In this document: piece after piece, positions 28,357 to 40,900 of the stretch
Position numbering within the stretch: position 1 is the stretch's first letter
Layout of the letters: each line of letters opens with the position of its first letter
Assembly (NCBI GenBank): GCA_037957365.1
Contig: JARHVA010003167.1
Coordinates: 5,001-69,000 of the forward strand
Direction: 5' to 3'
DNA: 64,000 nt
Source: Torreya grandis
Lineage: Eukaryota; Streptophyta; Pinopsida; Cupressales; Taxaceae
Made by a program: the position numbers and the translations under genes
Notes under the pieces: generated by a model
Databases searched by the model: none
What the model was told of the DNA's origin: nothing
What the model saw: the letters and a program-made list of their open reading frames with translations, nothing else

Positions 28357-29682
28357 TGTTACGATATTGTACTTTTATTATATATTCTAATGTTATTACA
28401 TTGATATTATGATGTTAGACTAGTTTTAGCTATAGTTTAGATGCATTATCTATGGTACTTATTGCAGCAGTGTTGACTACTTATTTTTGTGATTAATTAT
28501 TTATAGACTTATTTATGTTAATGATGATTTTATAATCTATATTGATAATTGATTTATGACATAATGTGATTTATGCCACTTTGGTGGTTTCATGTTTTGT
28601 CTATGAGTTAGGTAAGTGATGGATGTTGTATTCCTGAAACAATGAATTCTAAGCACATCAACATGTCTGATAGGTATACTTATTGTTTGATTATCCTTTA
28701 GATAATTTGATTTTATGATTATGTTGTCAACTATGATCCTTATGCTTGTGATTGTTGTTATACTTTATTAATATTGTTATGAGTTATTAACTATCATTAT
28801 TGTTCATTATTTTAGGTTACATATTTTGTTAGCTACAACCTTTTTCATACACAAAGATCCTTTATTCCTTTAGGCCTTTGAATCTTTCTCTTTCTCTCTT
28901 GTAACCCTATCAAGCTACTCAATTCTATACCCAGACCTAACTAAACCACCTAGACCTAACACCTTGCCCCCTTGGAAACCCTTGTCACTCCCATGCTTAT
29001 CTTAGTTTTTCAACCTAACACCTATTTACTAAGGTGATGGCTTAATGTTTTATCGACTATATAATCATGGATTTAATTAAACTTGGTTTTATTTCATTTA
29101 TGTTGTCTTAATGTATTATCAACTTAAGTCGATCACTTATGAAGAGATGTATTATCCTTATTTAATGACGTAAGTGCCAAAGGTTTCAATGATATTTAAT
29201 TTGGATTATGTTAATCCTTGTTATTATCGCTAATCTATTTTTTCATTAGTGGAGTGATTACTTACTGAGTTTTCTAAACTTGCCATTAATGATGAGGTTG
29301 GTGGGTATTACCTTGGGATCCAAAGGGTTTCTCTCTCTTCTAAGAATTGAATGCAAGTTGATGGTGGGTATGGGAATATTAATGGAAAGAATGGTGAAAG
29401 TGGATGGTAGATAAAAGTCTTACGAAGATGAAAAAATTGGAGGGAAAATAGTAAAATGGCTCATCCAGTTTTAATGGTGAGTTGGTTGGCTTGGAAAATA
29501 AACAACGATGTTTTGGCAAGTCTAAGAGATTTTCATTTGGAATCTCCTACATGTGTATAATTAAGTCCTTTAGGTTTTTATAATTTTTTTTGGTTACTAT
29601 GTTGATTTAATGGGAAAGATTTAGAGGCTGCACATGCATCTAGAATCCTTTAGACTTCTAAGTGCATACGTAGACCCATTAC

Positions 29683-29685
<3 letters not shown>

Positions 29686-29759
<74 letters not shown>
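29686..29759 (+). repeat. (TA)37 microsatellite
   Basis: 74 uninterrupted bases of alternating T and A. The left LTR has only a short interrupted AT stretch at the same place (about 20551-20590). Confidence 0.98.
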
Positions 29760-29762
<3 letters not shown>

Positions 29763-32700
29763 TTAACTCACAATAAGTGGATATATAATAGATATATGAT
29801 GTCTGGATCAAATCATTATCTTCATGCAGTCATTTTGATTGTTTATAAGAATGGATGGTGGACTGTGATGAAACGGTTGCATGTTGAATCTATGTTTTAA
29901 AAGAATGACTATATTATATTATAGAAACTAATTTTTTTAAGATTAGCAAGATTTTTGTCTTAGGATTTAAATTCTATATGGTCATTTTAATGTCTATATA
30001 TTGATAAGTTTGGTGTTTTTGGAAATACTAACTGTGAACTTCTAATGACTATGTTTTATTTAATCAATGGTATCTTACAAAGAAGCTTTTGTGTGGTTTT
30101 ATTTGTTCTGTATGTATATATATGTGAATGAATTGTATAGAATAATGGTGTTCTCATGGGTTCAAGCAGAAAATGTTCTTAGGATGTTGTGTTTGTGTTA
30201 TAAAAAGATGTCTTTATTTGTTTATAATGGAAAAATATTTTAAAGACTAATAAGCCTAGTGTTTTAGAAATACTGATAGTATTGACTTTGTAAATGGAAA
30301 CCACTATGCCTACGATGGTTATGTAATTGTGTTCTTGAATAAAAATGTAGGTCATGTTGTTTCTAATTTCATTGGGTGAACCCATTTTTATGTTCTATGA
30401 CTTAAGGATGGATGGGTTTTCTTATGTTGTGCTAGTTTTGCATTCTAGTAACATTGTTCATTATTCGATTGGATCATATGGGTATATTGTATTTTTGAGA
30501 AAGATTATTTGTTTTGGGTTCTAATTGTATTGTTATTTAATTTGAGTTATATGTCTTGGTATCTTAGTCATTATGATTTTATTATGGGTTATGTCAACCT
30601 ATTTAACATTGAATCATTGTATCATTTAAATTGATCATTTCCATTGGAATATGGTGTGGCATATTCATCTATGTTTATAGGTAGGTTGTAACTTCAATTT
30701 TGTGGATTCTAGGTTACTTGATTATGAGTTTTGAATGGTTGATATTTTGAGCCTAGTCTCTTTTATGACCGTAGATAATTTTGAATCGATCGTGGAATTC
30801 TTCTAATAGTAACTATCTGATTGGTTTTTCTTTATCAAACTAGTTAGTATCTTTTTTTATATATATTTAAATATTGTTTACACTATATAATCTAGGTGTC
30901 TATGTTCTCCTTTATGAGCCTTGTGTTGTTTACCATAATCCTTAATCTCAACCCTGGTAGATGGGAATTGACTTTTATTAGGTTTTGATTATGTCAATTA
31001 TGCTTGGTATTAATAATGTTTTATAATCCAGTCCATGTCATTTTATTGACCGTATCCATGATTAAGCTTTATGATTTAGTGTGTTGTATGATTACATCAT
31101 GATGTCTATGGGTTATGATAATAATATGCTTATATTATTTGGAATTATATTTAGACGTAGTCATTTTATGGTTTCTAGGTCATGTTTGGACCTATAACAT
31201 TGGGAAGCATGGTCAATTATTTTTATTCTGATTAGATTAATATTTATTAATTAATTTACATCTAATTATGTCATTATTTAAATTATTTTCATTGCTTGTT
31301 ATAATGTGTGTATTTTCATTCCTCGACTAAACCTAAATATTTACAAGTATATATTGTGGGTTCAAATGGTTAAAGACTAATCAAGAAATTGGATAGGGTT
31401 TTAAGTGGGATATTCTTAAAAGATGTATAATAGATTAATATTAATCTTTTCTATATAATTCAATAGTCTAAGTTAACCATCCTCACTCTTAATCTATACT
31501 TAGAAGGTTTAATTATTCATGTCTCACAGTGGAACGATTTTATTATGTTGTGTGTGTCTTTTGTTTGATATATATTTTATTTAGAGATCAATGTGCTCAT
31601 AATTCATTATCTATTCCTGGTTACCACAACTATCATCCTGTTGATGGTTAGGGTGGTGACGACCACTGATGGAAGGCTCATAAGGATAGTGGGGCAAGTT
31701 TATCCTAATTATTTGGTTTGTATTTGACTCCATGCTTTGACAATTTCATATGAGAGATGGTAACAAATGTATTTATTGATTTTATTATTTATTAGCATGC
31801 ATTGATGATATAAATTATAGTTTTTCATTTGATGGCATAATAAATTTACCAATTGCTTAATGATTTTATGAATAGATTTTGGAAATGAACTATTGAAAAG
31901 ATAAATTAAATATTGGTTAAAGCTTTTATATACATACCATGTGTTATATTGTTAAATCTTTATTCTTTATAATCATAGTAAACATGAAGTGATTGATATG
32001 CTACTAGTGTTTATATGTTATAATAATCCATATGTTGGATTTAGATGTAATTAATTCCTAAATTCTTGATATACTAATTCTCATGAATCTAACATTTTTG
32101 TTTAAGATTGATTTTATCCTAGTTTGATTAACTGAAGATTCATTATTAATTCTGGATGTTAATTGAATTATTTCATGAATATTCACTTGATAATTACTTA
32201 GACTTTTCACATCTAATTCTGAAAATTTGTTCTAAATAAAAGTTAATAATTATTTAAGTTTTTCCATTTCATGAAATACATATACATAATTACTTTAAGT
32301 TTAAATGAAATAAGATATAAGTGACATATTAACATGCCTTAGTTTAATTATTAATTAGATAGCTTGTTACTCTCATTCATAAGTACATAGTTACATTTGG
32401 AACAATTAACCCTTTCAGTAATTCATACCTAGACTATGAGAAAATGAAAATAAGTGCTTCCTTCTATCATGCACTTCAGAACTATTGGCTACATGCTAGG
32501 TATGTTCTCCGTTTACAATTATAAAATATCAATTTTCAAAATTATGTATGTTGGAATATGAAGTATGAAGTAATTAGTAAATACTTATATTAATTGATAA
32601 AAGAAATAATGTTTAATTAATTCTTAGAATTCATAAAACGATCATGTACAATATTTTTCTTATACTATTTACCGGATTAGATGAATAGATTTTAAAGAAA

Positions 32701-32955
32701 CTATTATGTAGTCAAAATGAAAAATAAGTTATCATATCAACTTAATTCATACCATGAATATACAAACGCTATTTTTCTTTACCTTCCTTCCCATTAGCTT
32801 AACTTTATTACCTTATTGATTCGGTGACCAATAGAAAACTCTATAAGAGTTCCTTAAGTGGAACCTTTTATTTGGGTTCCATTCATCTTAAAACTTGAAT
32901 GAACATTGTTGCTTATGATACTTGAATTCTGCCATTGTATGCTTTTTATTTTTTT

Positions 32956-33057
32956 AAACGAATCACAAATGAATAATGTTCTTAAAGTATTCATTTTTAT
33001 TTATCTAAACGAATCAAAAATGAATAATGTTCCTAGATTATTAATTTATGAAATGTT
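32956..33057 (+). repeat. 51 bp tandem duplication in the right E3 LTR
   Basis: The landmark AAACGAATCACAAATGAATA at 32956 recurs in slightly changed form at 33007. The left LTR has it once (about 23853), so the duplication arose in this LTR after insertion. Confidence 0.8.
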
Positions 33058-33230
33058 TTAGGAAATAAAAGGAGTCTTTCTTAAATGAATACCTAATTTA
33101 AGTTCACTATCACTGGTTGCAAAAGTTATCATTTTATATAGGATACACATCTTTATTTTCTTGTATGCCTTAAAATATTTTATTATAGCATTGGCTATGC
33201 CAATTCATATGGATGCATAGATTATGGAAT

Positions 33231-33345
33231 GGAAATGTTAAACTTATAAATATGTCTTGAACTATTATAAACATCCATATGATAATAATGATGTACGAAT
33301 AGTGCAATGACCTAAAAGGCTTAAAGGGTATTATAACCCGACCGG
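33231..33345 (+). other. ~115 bp segment present only in the right E3 LTR
   Basis: The left LTR passes directly from ATTATGGAATG to CACTAAAGAATCTC (about 24065-24092). The right LTR has about 115 extra bases between the equivalent points, including CCCGACCGGTAAC. It is either an insertion here or a deletion in the left LTR. I see no terminal inverted repeats. Confidence 0.6.
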
Positions 33346-33936
33346 TAACACTAATGAATCTCATACTTAATCTATTTTTCCTTATGCTTTTTCGTAATTA
33401 GCTACATGAACGAATTCAAATTTTCAAGTGTGAATTAATATCATTTGTTGATTTCAAGTAATTATTTAAATTCTATAGCATGAATCTTGATTTGAACACA
33501 TAAATAACCTAAACTATAACTTAATAACAACAAAGATATCCTTCTCAATTAAGCCAATCTGATAACTTAAGCATCCTTAAATAGGATTGAAACCCACTGA
33601 GGGGAGTGAGATATTGACTTAGGGTTAAGGACCTAGAGATAGTACTATGAAGAAGTATGAGTTCCACTTATGGCACTCAAGACTTATCATAGTATGTGTA
33701 CACTATTATTTCTCAAATTCTATAATCCTTCTACATAACAACCAACTTCCAAATAGTGCCTTTTGTATGAATTTACCTCTAGTGAATTACCTCAGTTCCC
33801 CTCCTTTGACTCCAATCATGTTTGTGCATAGTTCATTGAACGTTTTTATTATGTTAGTAATACTTTTAAGTGTGCCTAACATGTGTCCAAAGTTTAATTT
33901 GATATATGATTCCAATTTATTTTGCGGTTTGTTTCA

Positions 33937-35749
33937 TGAATATGATGAATTGTGAGGGTTCTTGGAATGAAGACTTCATTAAACTTATCCCCATAAGAAG
34001 TCAAAGCATTAGTGGTATGTCTATTATCCCTCTATACTATTATAAAATACAATAAAATGAACCTTTATAAGGTTTAGTTTGAATAGTATTATTATCTCTC
34101 CTTCTATTAGGGTGATAAAAAATTTGACCATGACTTTTGCAAGGCTTAATGATATTCTATGATTATAATTTTCTATACTTTTTGAAACAAGTTGCTCTGG
34201 AATGCAACATGGATATAAAAGAATGGATTTGAATGTAACAATCAAGAGAACCTTTAGTGCAATGGTGAATTCTACAATAAAAATTTAAATGATTAATGTG
34301 ACTTATCATGTATTTGAATTTGTCATGCACAGTCATAGTTCCTTTAATATTTCCTATGGACTCAAAATTAAATCAAAAGGTGTAGTAGGAAGAAAGATAA
34401 AAATTTATATGTCAAATTTAAACATGTTTTGGCATCTCTTTTTTGTGATAGGAATGATTTAAGTTTTATTTTATTAATAATCTTTGTGTTGTAGTAAGAT
34501 TGAATTGTATGTTATTTATATTATTTAGCCTTTTCCCATACATTTGGAGCTTGATATCACTATAACAACTTTAGAGTTCCATGAAGATTGAAGTGAGTGT
34601 CTTTATGATGAATAATATTGATAAGAGGATACAAAATGGGTCCTCATTTTAAATAAGAATTTGAAGTGGAGCCTACTTGAAATCTTGAGTCAGAGAAGGT
34701 GGGGTTTATAGGGAGGGTTGGGAGTTTAGTGGTAGAGTCCTAAATCTAGTATGAGTGTTAAACTATCTTAAAAAAATGAGTGTCCCAAAAGTTTTAGTTA
34801 GAGAAGGATTAGTGGCTCAGTAGTGAAGCATGCTATCATGTAAATATGAGTCGGAGGTTTAATACTAAAAATATGTTCTAATTAGAAATACGAATAGGAT
34901 ATCCCCAATATACCTAGAAAATACCTTTCTAGAGAAGGAGAAATGAAAGGATTCCCTCCCCTCTCAACCTTGAATTATATTTTATAAAGAATAGAGATGT
35001 TGATAAGATAAACTTAAATTCTTTATTTGTTTAACCATTTCATTTCATCGTTTTGAATTGCAAATCTAAAACATATTTAATGCAGTATGTATTATAATAT
35101 AATTTCATAATAAATTTTGATTAATGTGTATACTCAATCAATGCAAATATGAAGAGGTACAAATACAAATTATTTATTTATTTTATTATTCTTCACCTAT
35201 TTTTATTTCATTCAAAATATAAATATTTTTTATTTATTTTTACGTTCCTTCTCTTCCTCTGTATTTCTTGGTAAGTAAAATTTATGTATTTGATTGAGAT
35301 TCTTATTCATAGATTTTATTAGTATGTATTGATCATTATTTGCGTATATTTAATTATACAAAACTAACTATGAATATCTATGGGTGATATACTCATATAA
35401 ATTTTAATATCATAGTAACTATAGCTATAGCTTATGGATAATTAGGTATGTGTCAGTATATGTATAATTTTCATTGTGTTATGTTAGATTAAAAAATAAT
35501 ATCAATATTATAGTGTTTTACAAGGGTTTATTTTATTTTTCATAGTTTCTAATTACATTTGGGAAGGTAAATATCTTGACAGTGTGATTGAAACTAAGAA
35601 TGAAGACATATAAGAGATGTTTATAGGTCAAATACTAATAATCCTTCAAATTGATTCAAGGAATGACTTGGAATTCAAATAATTCAATATTATCTTTTCT
35701 TTGGATTGATATCATCTTTTGACTAGAGCTTTAACTAGGTCAAGGTCAT
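33937..35749. other. A+T-rich intergenic DNA to the right of E3
   Basis: No coding sequence recognised. The only structured candidate is the tRNA-like stretch at about 34803-34872. Short frames at 33647-33955 and 34024-34245 show no similarity to anything I know; the former lies mostly inside the LTR. Confidence 0.5.
34803..34872 (+). repeat. tRNA-like head of a possible SINE relic
   Basis: AGTGGCTCAGTAGTGAAGCA fits a Pol III A box (TRGCNNAGYNGG, one mismatch at the end). GGAGGTTTAATACT about 35 bases later fits a decayed B box (GGTTCGANTCC). The spacing is that of a tRNA. The acceptor stems do not pair convincingly, so it is not a working tRNA gene. A tRNA-derived SINE is the likeliest explanation, with the body possibly extending to about 34990. 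Confidence 0.35.
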
Positions 35750-35779
35750 AATAGGAACCCTAGTCCCCAAAAAGCAACA

Positions 35780-36561
35780 ATTCCTAGAAACAAGGATTGG
35801 AAAGCCAAAAATAATAATGAGGAACTATTCTAAAGCATCTCAGATAATTAGAATGAAAAAACCTACCAATAAAAAGAGGACACACCCAACAATAAAAACC
35901 AAAAATGAAAAACCTACCAAGCAACCAACCAAAAATAACTCAACCTTGAGTGCAAGTGATCTTATCCCCCTACTTGACAAAAGAACTTTCAATGTCCACT
36001 AAGATCCTCTAGCAATGGAATTCAAAGCATCTATTTGTAAACATTTTGCTTCAATTTATATTCCTCTCTTTTAACTTTGTTTGCCATAATTTAGTTTGGT
36101 ATGAGAACAAGTGTTTTTCAGTATCATCAAGAATTCTTTGGAACCAAAAATATATATTGCCTCATCCTCAGAATCCTCCACCACACATCATCTTCATCTT
36201 GCCTAGACCTAGAAACCTCTAACAACAAACCACCTTGATGCAAGGGTGAACTTACCCCTTTTACACCATTGGTGGGAAGACCTATGGTAAAAACAAAAAC
36301 CCTCTAAATTGTTGAATTTTAACCCTTTTTCATGTAAGGAGGATTAATATATTCATCTTCCCAACCAACTATGAATTAATCCTCAAAACTCCATAAGGGA
36401 AATGCTCACCAACCAAAACATCACCTGAAGAGGGTTCCAAGCCCTTTTGGGAAGGATGAGGAGCTTCCCTCTCCTTGCCAACAACAAAAAATTCATCAGA
36501 ATTTTTCTCCTCCTGAGTCTAAAGAATATAATAAGAAACTAATTTATAAAAATTAAGGACT
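35780..36561 (-). pseudogene. LINE ORF1 relic, C-terminal part (left of E6)
   Basis: The minus strand from 36561 leftwards reads for several hundred bases with Lys/Glu-rich low-complexity protein (EEKNSDEFFVVGKEREAPHP) and later TNGVKGVSSPLHQGGL. That composition suits the tail of a plant L1-type ORF1 after its zinc knuckle. The N-terminal part is at 58198-59420 on the same strand, across the E6 insertion. The join is inferred from orientation and order; no target duplication was found. The end near 35780 is only a guess. Confidence 0.35.
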
Positions 36562-37090
36562 TGTTGGAAAAATAAAATAAATAAGTAGAGCTATGCTAGA
36601 TATTCTTCATATATTCATATGTTATGTATTTAATTGTCAGCCATATATATTTGCTCCTATCCTCCATGACTTGTAAAATAATAGAAGATGAATAGTCTCC
36701 TCTTTTGGTGACAAAGTATGAGAAAAATGTTAATATTTAGGGATTATAAATGACTATAAATATGTATGCTTGTATCAAGAAGATGATAAATATTTATTGA
36801 GATCAATCTAGACTATTTCTGGTTATGGTTATCTATTGTATTTCTTATTTTGTTCTTTATGTGTGAAATCATGTTTAATGTATGGTTTAATATTTCCTAA
36901 GTTATTTTGTATGCTCTATAAAAAATTACTTAATTACTAGATAATTCTAATTCTTATCAAATTTATAATAATGCCTTTCTGCTATGGTTTTTTCTTCCTT
37001 GATTTCTTTGCACTACCCTAAACACTTGAGTTAAGACTTACCTATCCTCATCCTTAGCATATTATATTGTATCAATAATATCTATTAATA
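36562..37090 (+). repeat. E6 5' LTR
   Basis: It is colinear with 57671-58197, sharing for example AAGATGAATAGTCTCC, ATGGTTATCTATTGTATTTCTT and TTCCTTGATTT. A TATA-like box, CTCTATAAAAAA, lies at 36915-36926 and is conserved in the 3' copy (about 58025). Confidence 0.82.
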
Positions 37091-37091
37091 A

Positions 37092-37110
37092 TGGTGTGGT
37101 AAGCATGGAA
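37092..37110 (+). promoter_or_regulatory. Possible decayed E6 primer binding site
   Basis: TGGTGTGGTAAGCATGGAA begins two bases after the LTR. It starts with the TGG complementary to a tRNA CCA end and shares scattered bases with the tRNA-Asp-type site used by Athila-like elements. It is not the tRNA-Met type seen in the other elements. Confidence 0.3.
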
Positions 37111-37427
37111 AAATTCCTTTCAGAGGAAACTATGTTAAGATGGTTAACAGGGTAGCGAGACATTGAAACATGGTTAGATAAAATAGTATGGAATTTCAAA
37201 GAAAAAGAATCTAAAAGGACTGGTCTTACCATAAGTGAAATTATTTAGGAGCACATCTATAGAGAAATATATGAAATTTTATGGTGAAAATTACTTGAAA
37301 TACAAACTAATTGGCTGACAAGATTGGAATGTTATTTCTTCAATCCTAGAATGAAAGAAATAACTACTTGGACTAAAGAGAAGATAGACCAACTGATGAA
37401 ACTAGAGACCAAATAGATGAGAGAAAT
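37111..37427 (+). pseudogene. E6 gag-leader coding relic, interrupted by E4
   Basis: One frame reads KFLSEETMLRWLTG, a stop, RDIETWLDKIVWNFKEKE and, later, LTRLECYFFNPRMKEITTWT, with four further in-frame stops. It looks like genuine charged, helical coding sequence but matches no domain I recognise. Its position after the LTR and primer region suggests an N-terminal gag extension or an extra 5' ORF. E4 begins at 37428 and breaks it. The continuation after 43129 is not clear. Confidence 0.45.
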
Positions 37428-37939
37428 TGATGTGGAGAAAATATTCCAACCTTTAGGATGCCATAAATATTGACCCATAACTCCATTTGAACTCTTTCAC
37501 ATGCCAAAACTACCATCTACTTAGGGATGTTTTCAATATTTTTTGAAGGTCATATGTGATCATATAAGGGTTCAAAATTGTAATTTATTTATTATTTGTG
37601 AATTTTTTATTTTTAAAATTTATATATTTTTAGGATTGGATGTTAACTTTAGTTTAAATTTATCCCATAGGCTAATTTTAGAATTTAGAGTATTTTTGGA
37701 GATTTTTGGATATGTGTGCACTTGCATGCAAACTTGCTATAAATAACAACTACTAAAAAAAGGGTTTTTAGATTTTTTTTTTCAAATTTTTGCATGTAAA
37801 ATCTAATTTTGAGTTAAGTCTTATTTAAACATGGTTTGGGTTGGTAATTATTAAAATTTTATCAATAGAAATCAATACTAGTTATAGTTTGATATCTTGG
37901 CCTATTGACAATTTATTGTCTTGATAGTTTTGTGGATCA
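37428..37939 (+). repeat. E4 5' LTR
   Basis: 512 bp, colinear with 42579-43129 and with the reverse complement of 60257-60810. The TATA-like CTATAAATA at 37737-37745 is present in all three LTRs of this family. Confidence 0.85.
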
Positions 37940-37942
37940 TTA

Positions 37943-37954
37943 TTTGGTATCAGA
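37943..37954 (+). promoter_or_regulatory. E4 primer binding site (tRNA-iMet)
   Basis: TTTGGTATCAGA shortly after the LTR end (TGGTATCAGA at 37945-37954) matches the initiator tRNA-Met primer site. Confidence 0.85.
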
Positions 37955-37999
37955 TAAAGTTCAAATCTTAGAAGAGTAAGACATATTGAGAGGATGAGG

Positions 38000-40900
38000 A
38001 GGTATTCCACAAATGAACTAGACTGTACAAGAGCTTCAGAGGCAAGTAGAATAATTAATTGAGGTTAACACCAATCATAGAAGAAGTCAAGGTGGTGATG
38101 AGGATGACATAGATCACGATGAAGAAGTTCAATGATAAGAAGAACAAGAGCATCTATCATCAATGGAAGAGAGAATGGCTTGGACTTTAGAAGGAATAAA
38201 TAAAGTAATCAAGGTTTATTTTCTATATTATGGAGGTAGTTTAAATCTAGAGGAGTTGATAGATTGGATGAATAACATAGAGAAATTCTTAGAGTGAAGG
38301 ACTATAAGAGAAGACAAGAAGGTAAATTTTGCATGCATGAATCGAAAGGTCATGCAATGATTTTCTAGGATCACTTGTAGAAAGAGAGGTAGAGAAAAGG
38401 TTAACAAAAATTAATATGTGGACAAATATGCATAATAAGTTAAGGGAGAAATTTCTTCCTATTGATTATGTACAAACCCTTTACAAAAGATTTCAAATTT
38501 TGAGGCAAAAGATCACAGTATACAAGAGTATACAAATGAGTTTTATAAACTTTCCATATGAGTGGATCATGGTAAAATAAAAAAAAAGATGGCTTCAAGG
38601 TATGTAAATGGTTTGAAATTTACTATTCAAGATGAAGTAAGCATACATAGAATACTTTTCATGAAAGAGTCTTATCAATTAACTTTGAAGCTAGAAAAAA
38701 AAAAGATAGATAAAATTTCATAAGAATATCTCTTAGTCCAAGAAGAGTTGGATCCCTTTCAATAAGAGGATAAGGTGGGTTTAAACCACCAGAGGTGGGT
38801 CTAGTACCAATAGATGCGAATCATCACATGGTGTAGAAAGGCAAGATGAGAATAGGTAAGGGTTTCAATACCAACAAAGAGGAAGAGGGTTTTAGATAGA
38901 ATGAGGTTATGGTGGTGCTAGAGGATGGTTTATGAATTAGGACAAATCTTATGTTTGTTATAGATGTGGAAAATAAGGGCATAGAGAATATGAGTGTCCT
39001 CATTATTAATATCAATAAAGAAGGGAAGAGGATAATCGAAGAGTAAATTTATCTAAGGCAGAAGAGAAAAATACTGAAGTTGCACTAGTAGATTTTGGAG
39101 ATAATCTCATGATGAGGAGAGCAATTATTGCTCCTAGGAAGAAACAAGTGAAAAACAAAGAAGGTGGTGATCCGTGGTTGTGATCAAATATTTTTAAAAT
39201 AAGATGTACTTCAGGTGGAAAGATATTCAAAATAATATAGATGGTGGTAGTTGTGAAAATATGGTTTCTAAAGAAATGATAGAAAAACTAAAATTGAAAT
39301 GTAAAAACTATCCTAATCCTTATCAAATTTCATGCTTTAAGAAAGGGAATGAAGTTATAGTAGATAAAAGGTGATTAATCAAGTTTTCTATAGGAAAATG
39401 TTATAATGATGAAAAAATGTATGATGTTATTGTGATGGATACATACCATGTGTTATTGAGAAGACCATTACAATTTGATAGAAAAGCAAGTCATGATGAA
39501 GTAATGAACACGTACACTTTTTGTAAAGGTGGTAAGAGGTTAGTTTCATTACCTCTTAAAGAGAAATAAAAAGAAGAAAGCATTATCTATACTAAATAAT
39601 TTTTCCAAGATATGAAAGTGGCAGGTTGTTGTTATGTATTAATTGAAAATAATGAAGGGGAAAAAATAGTGCAAATACCAATAGACACAACAAGAGTGTT
39701 AAAATAATATGCAGATGTTATGCTTTATGAGTTACTATATGGCTTACTATTGAATATAGATATTCAACATCACATTGATTTGATTCTAGGATCAACTCTA
39801 CCAAATCAAGCAGTTGATAGGATGAGTTCAATAGAACATGCATAATTAAATAGCTAGGTTACTAAATTTCTAAGAAAGAAGGCGATCAGGGAGAGTATGA
39901 GTTCATGTGAAACACTAGAATTTATATCTCCCAAGAAATATAGAGGATGGTTTATGTGTATGAATATTAGGGAAATTAATAAAATTACAATCAAGTATAG
40001 GTTTCCTATACCTCATCTAGATAATATGATAGATGTGCTTGTAGGTGAAAAATATTTTACTAAGATTGATCTAAGGAGTGGTTATTATCATATTCAAATT
40101 CATGAAGGAGATGAATGTAAAATTGCATTCAAGACTAGGGATGGCTTATATGTGTGGATGATGGTTCCATTTGAATTATCTAATGCACCTAGCATATTTA
40201 TGAGGGTGATGAATACAGTGCTAAGAGAATATATTGGTAAGTTTGTGGTTGTTTATTTTGATATTTAGTAAGACTAAATAAGAACACTTATAATATTAGA
40301 GAATGGTACTAGATTTGTTAAGAAAAGAAAAGTTGTATAAAAATTTGAAGAAGTGCATGTTTATGAAGAATAGTTTGATGTTTTTGGGATTTATAGATTT
40401 AATAGATGGTGTGCAAATGGATGAAGAAAAGATAAAGAAAATTTTTTAGTGGTATATTCCAAAAACCATTATAGAGGTAAGAATTTTTCAAGGTTTATTA
40501 GCCTTTTACAAAAAAATTATTAAAAAATTTAGTAGTATTATAACACCAATAATAGATTGTATGAGAAGGAAAAAAATTGCATGGACTAGAGCAGCCACAT
40601 AAAGCTTTGAATTTTTAAATAAAAATATTATAGAAAGACTAATTTTAGCATTATTAGATTTTAAAAAAGTGTTTGAGGTTGATTGTGGTGCTTCATTTAT
40701 GGGAATCAGTGTTGTGTTGAGTCAAGAAGGAAAACTAATAGCATATTTTAGTGAAAATTTGAATGAGATAAGAACAAAGTATTCTAATTATGATGTTAAT
40801 ATTTATGAAATTGTAAAATCATTAATACATTGGAGGAATTACCTGGTTCCTAAGGTGTTTATCCTATTTATAGATCATGAGGATTTGAAGTATGTTAATA

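Larger units (their letters stand above)
28357..33936 (+). repeat. E3 right LTR (5.6 kb)
   Basis: It starts TGTTACGAT and ends TTTGTTTCA. It is colinear with the left LTR. It carries three copy-specific changes: (TA)37 at 29686-29759, a 51 bp tandem duplication near 32956-33057, and an extra ~115 bp near 33231-33345. Confidence 0.88.

Noticed and set aside
29634..29900. Ile-Tyr repeat frame
   Set aside because: Pure translation of the (TA) microsatellite within the right LTR.
34803..34872. Functional tRNA gene
   Set aside because: Box spacing fits, but no convincing acceptor or T-arm pairing and the B box is decayed.
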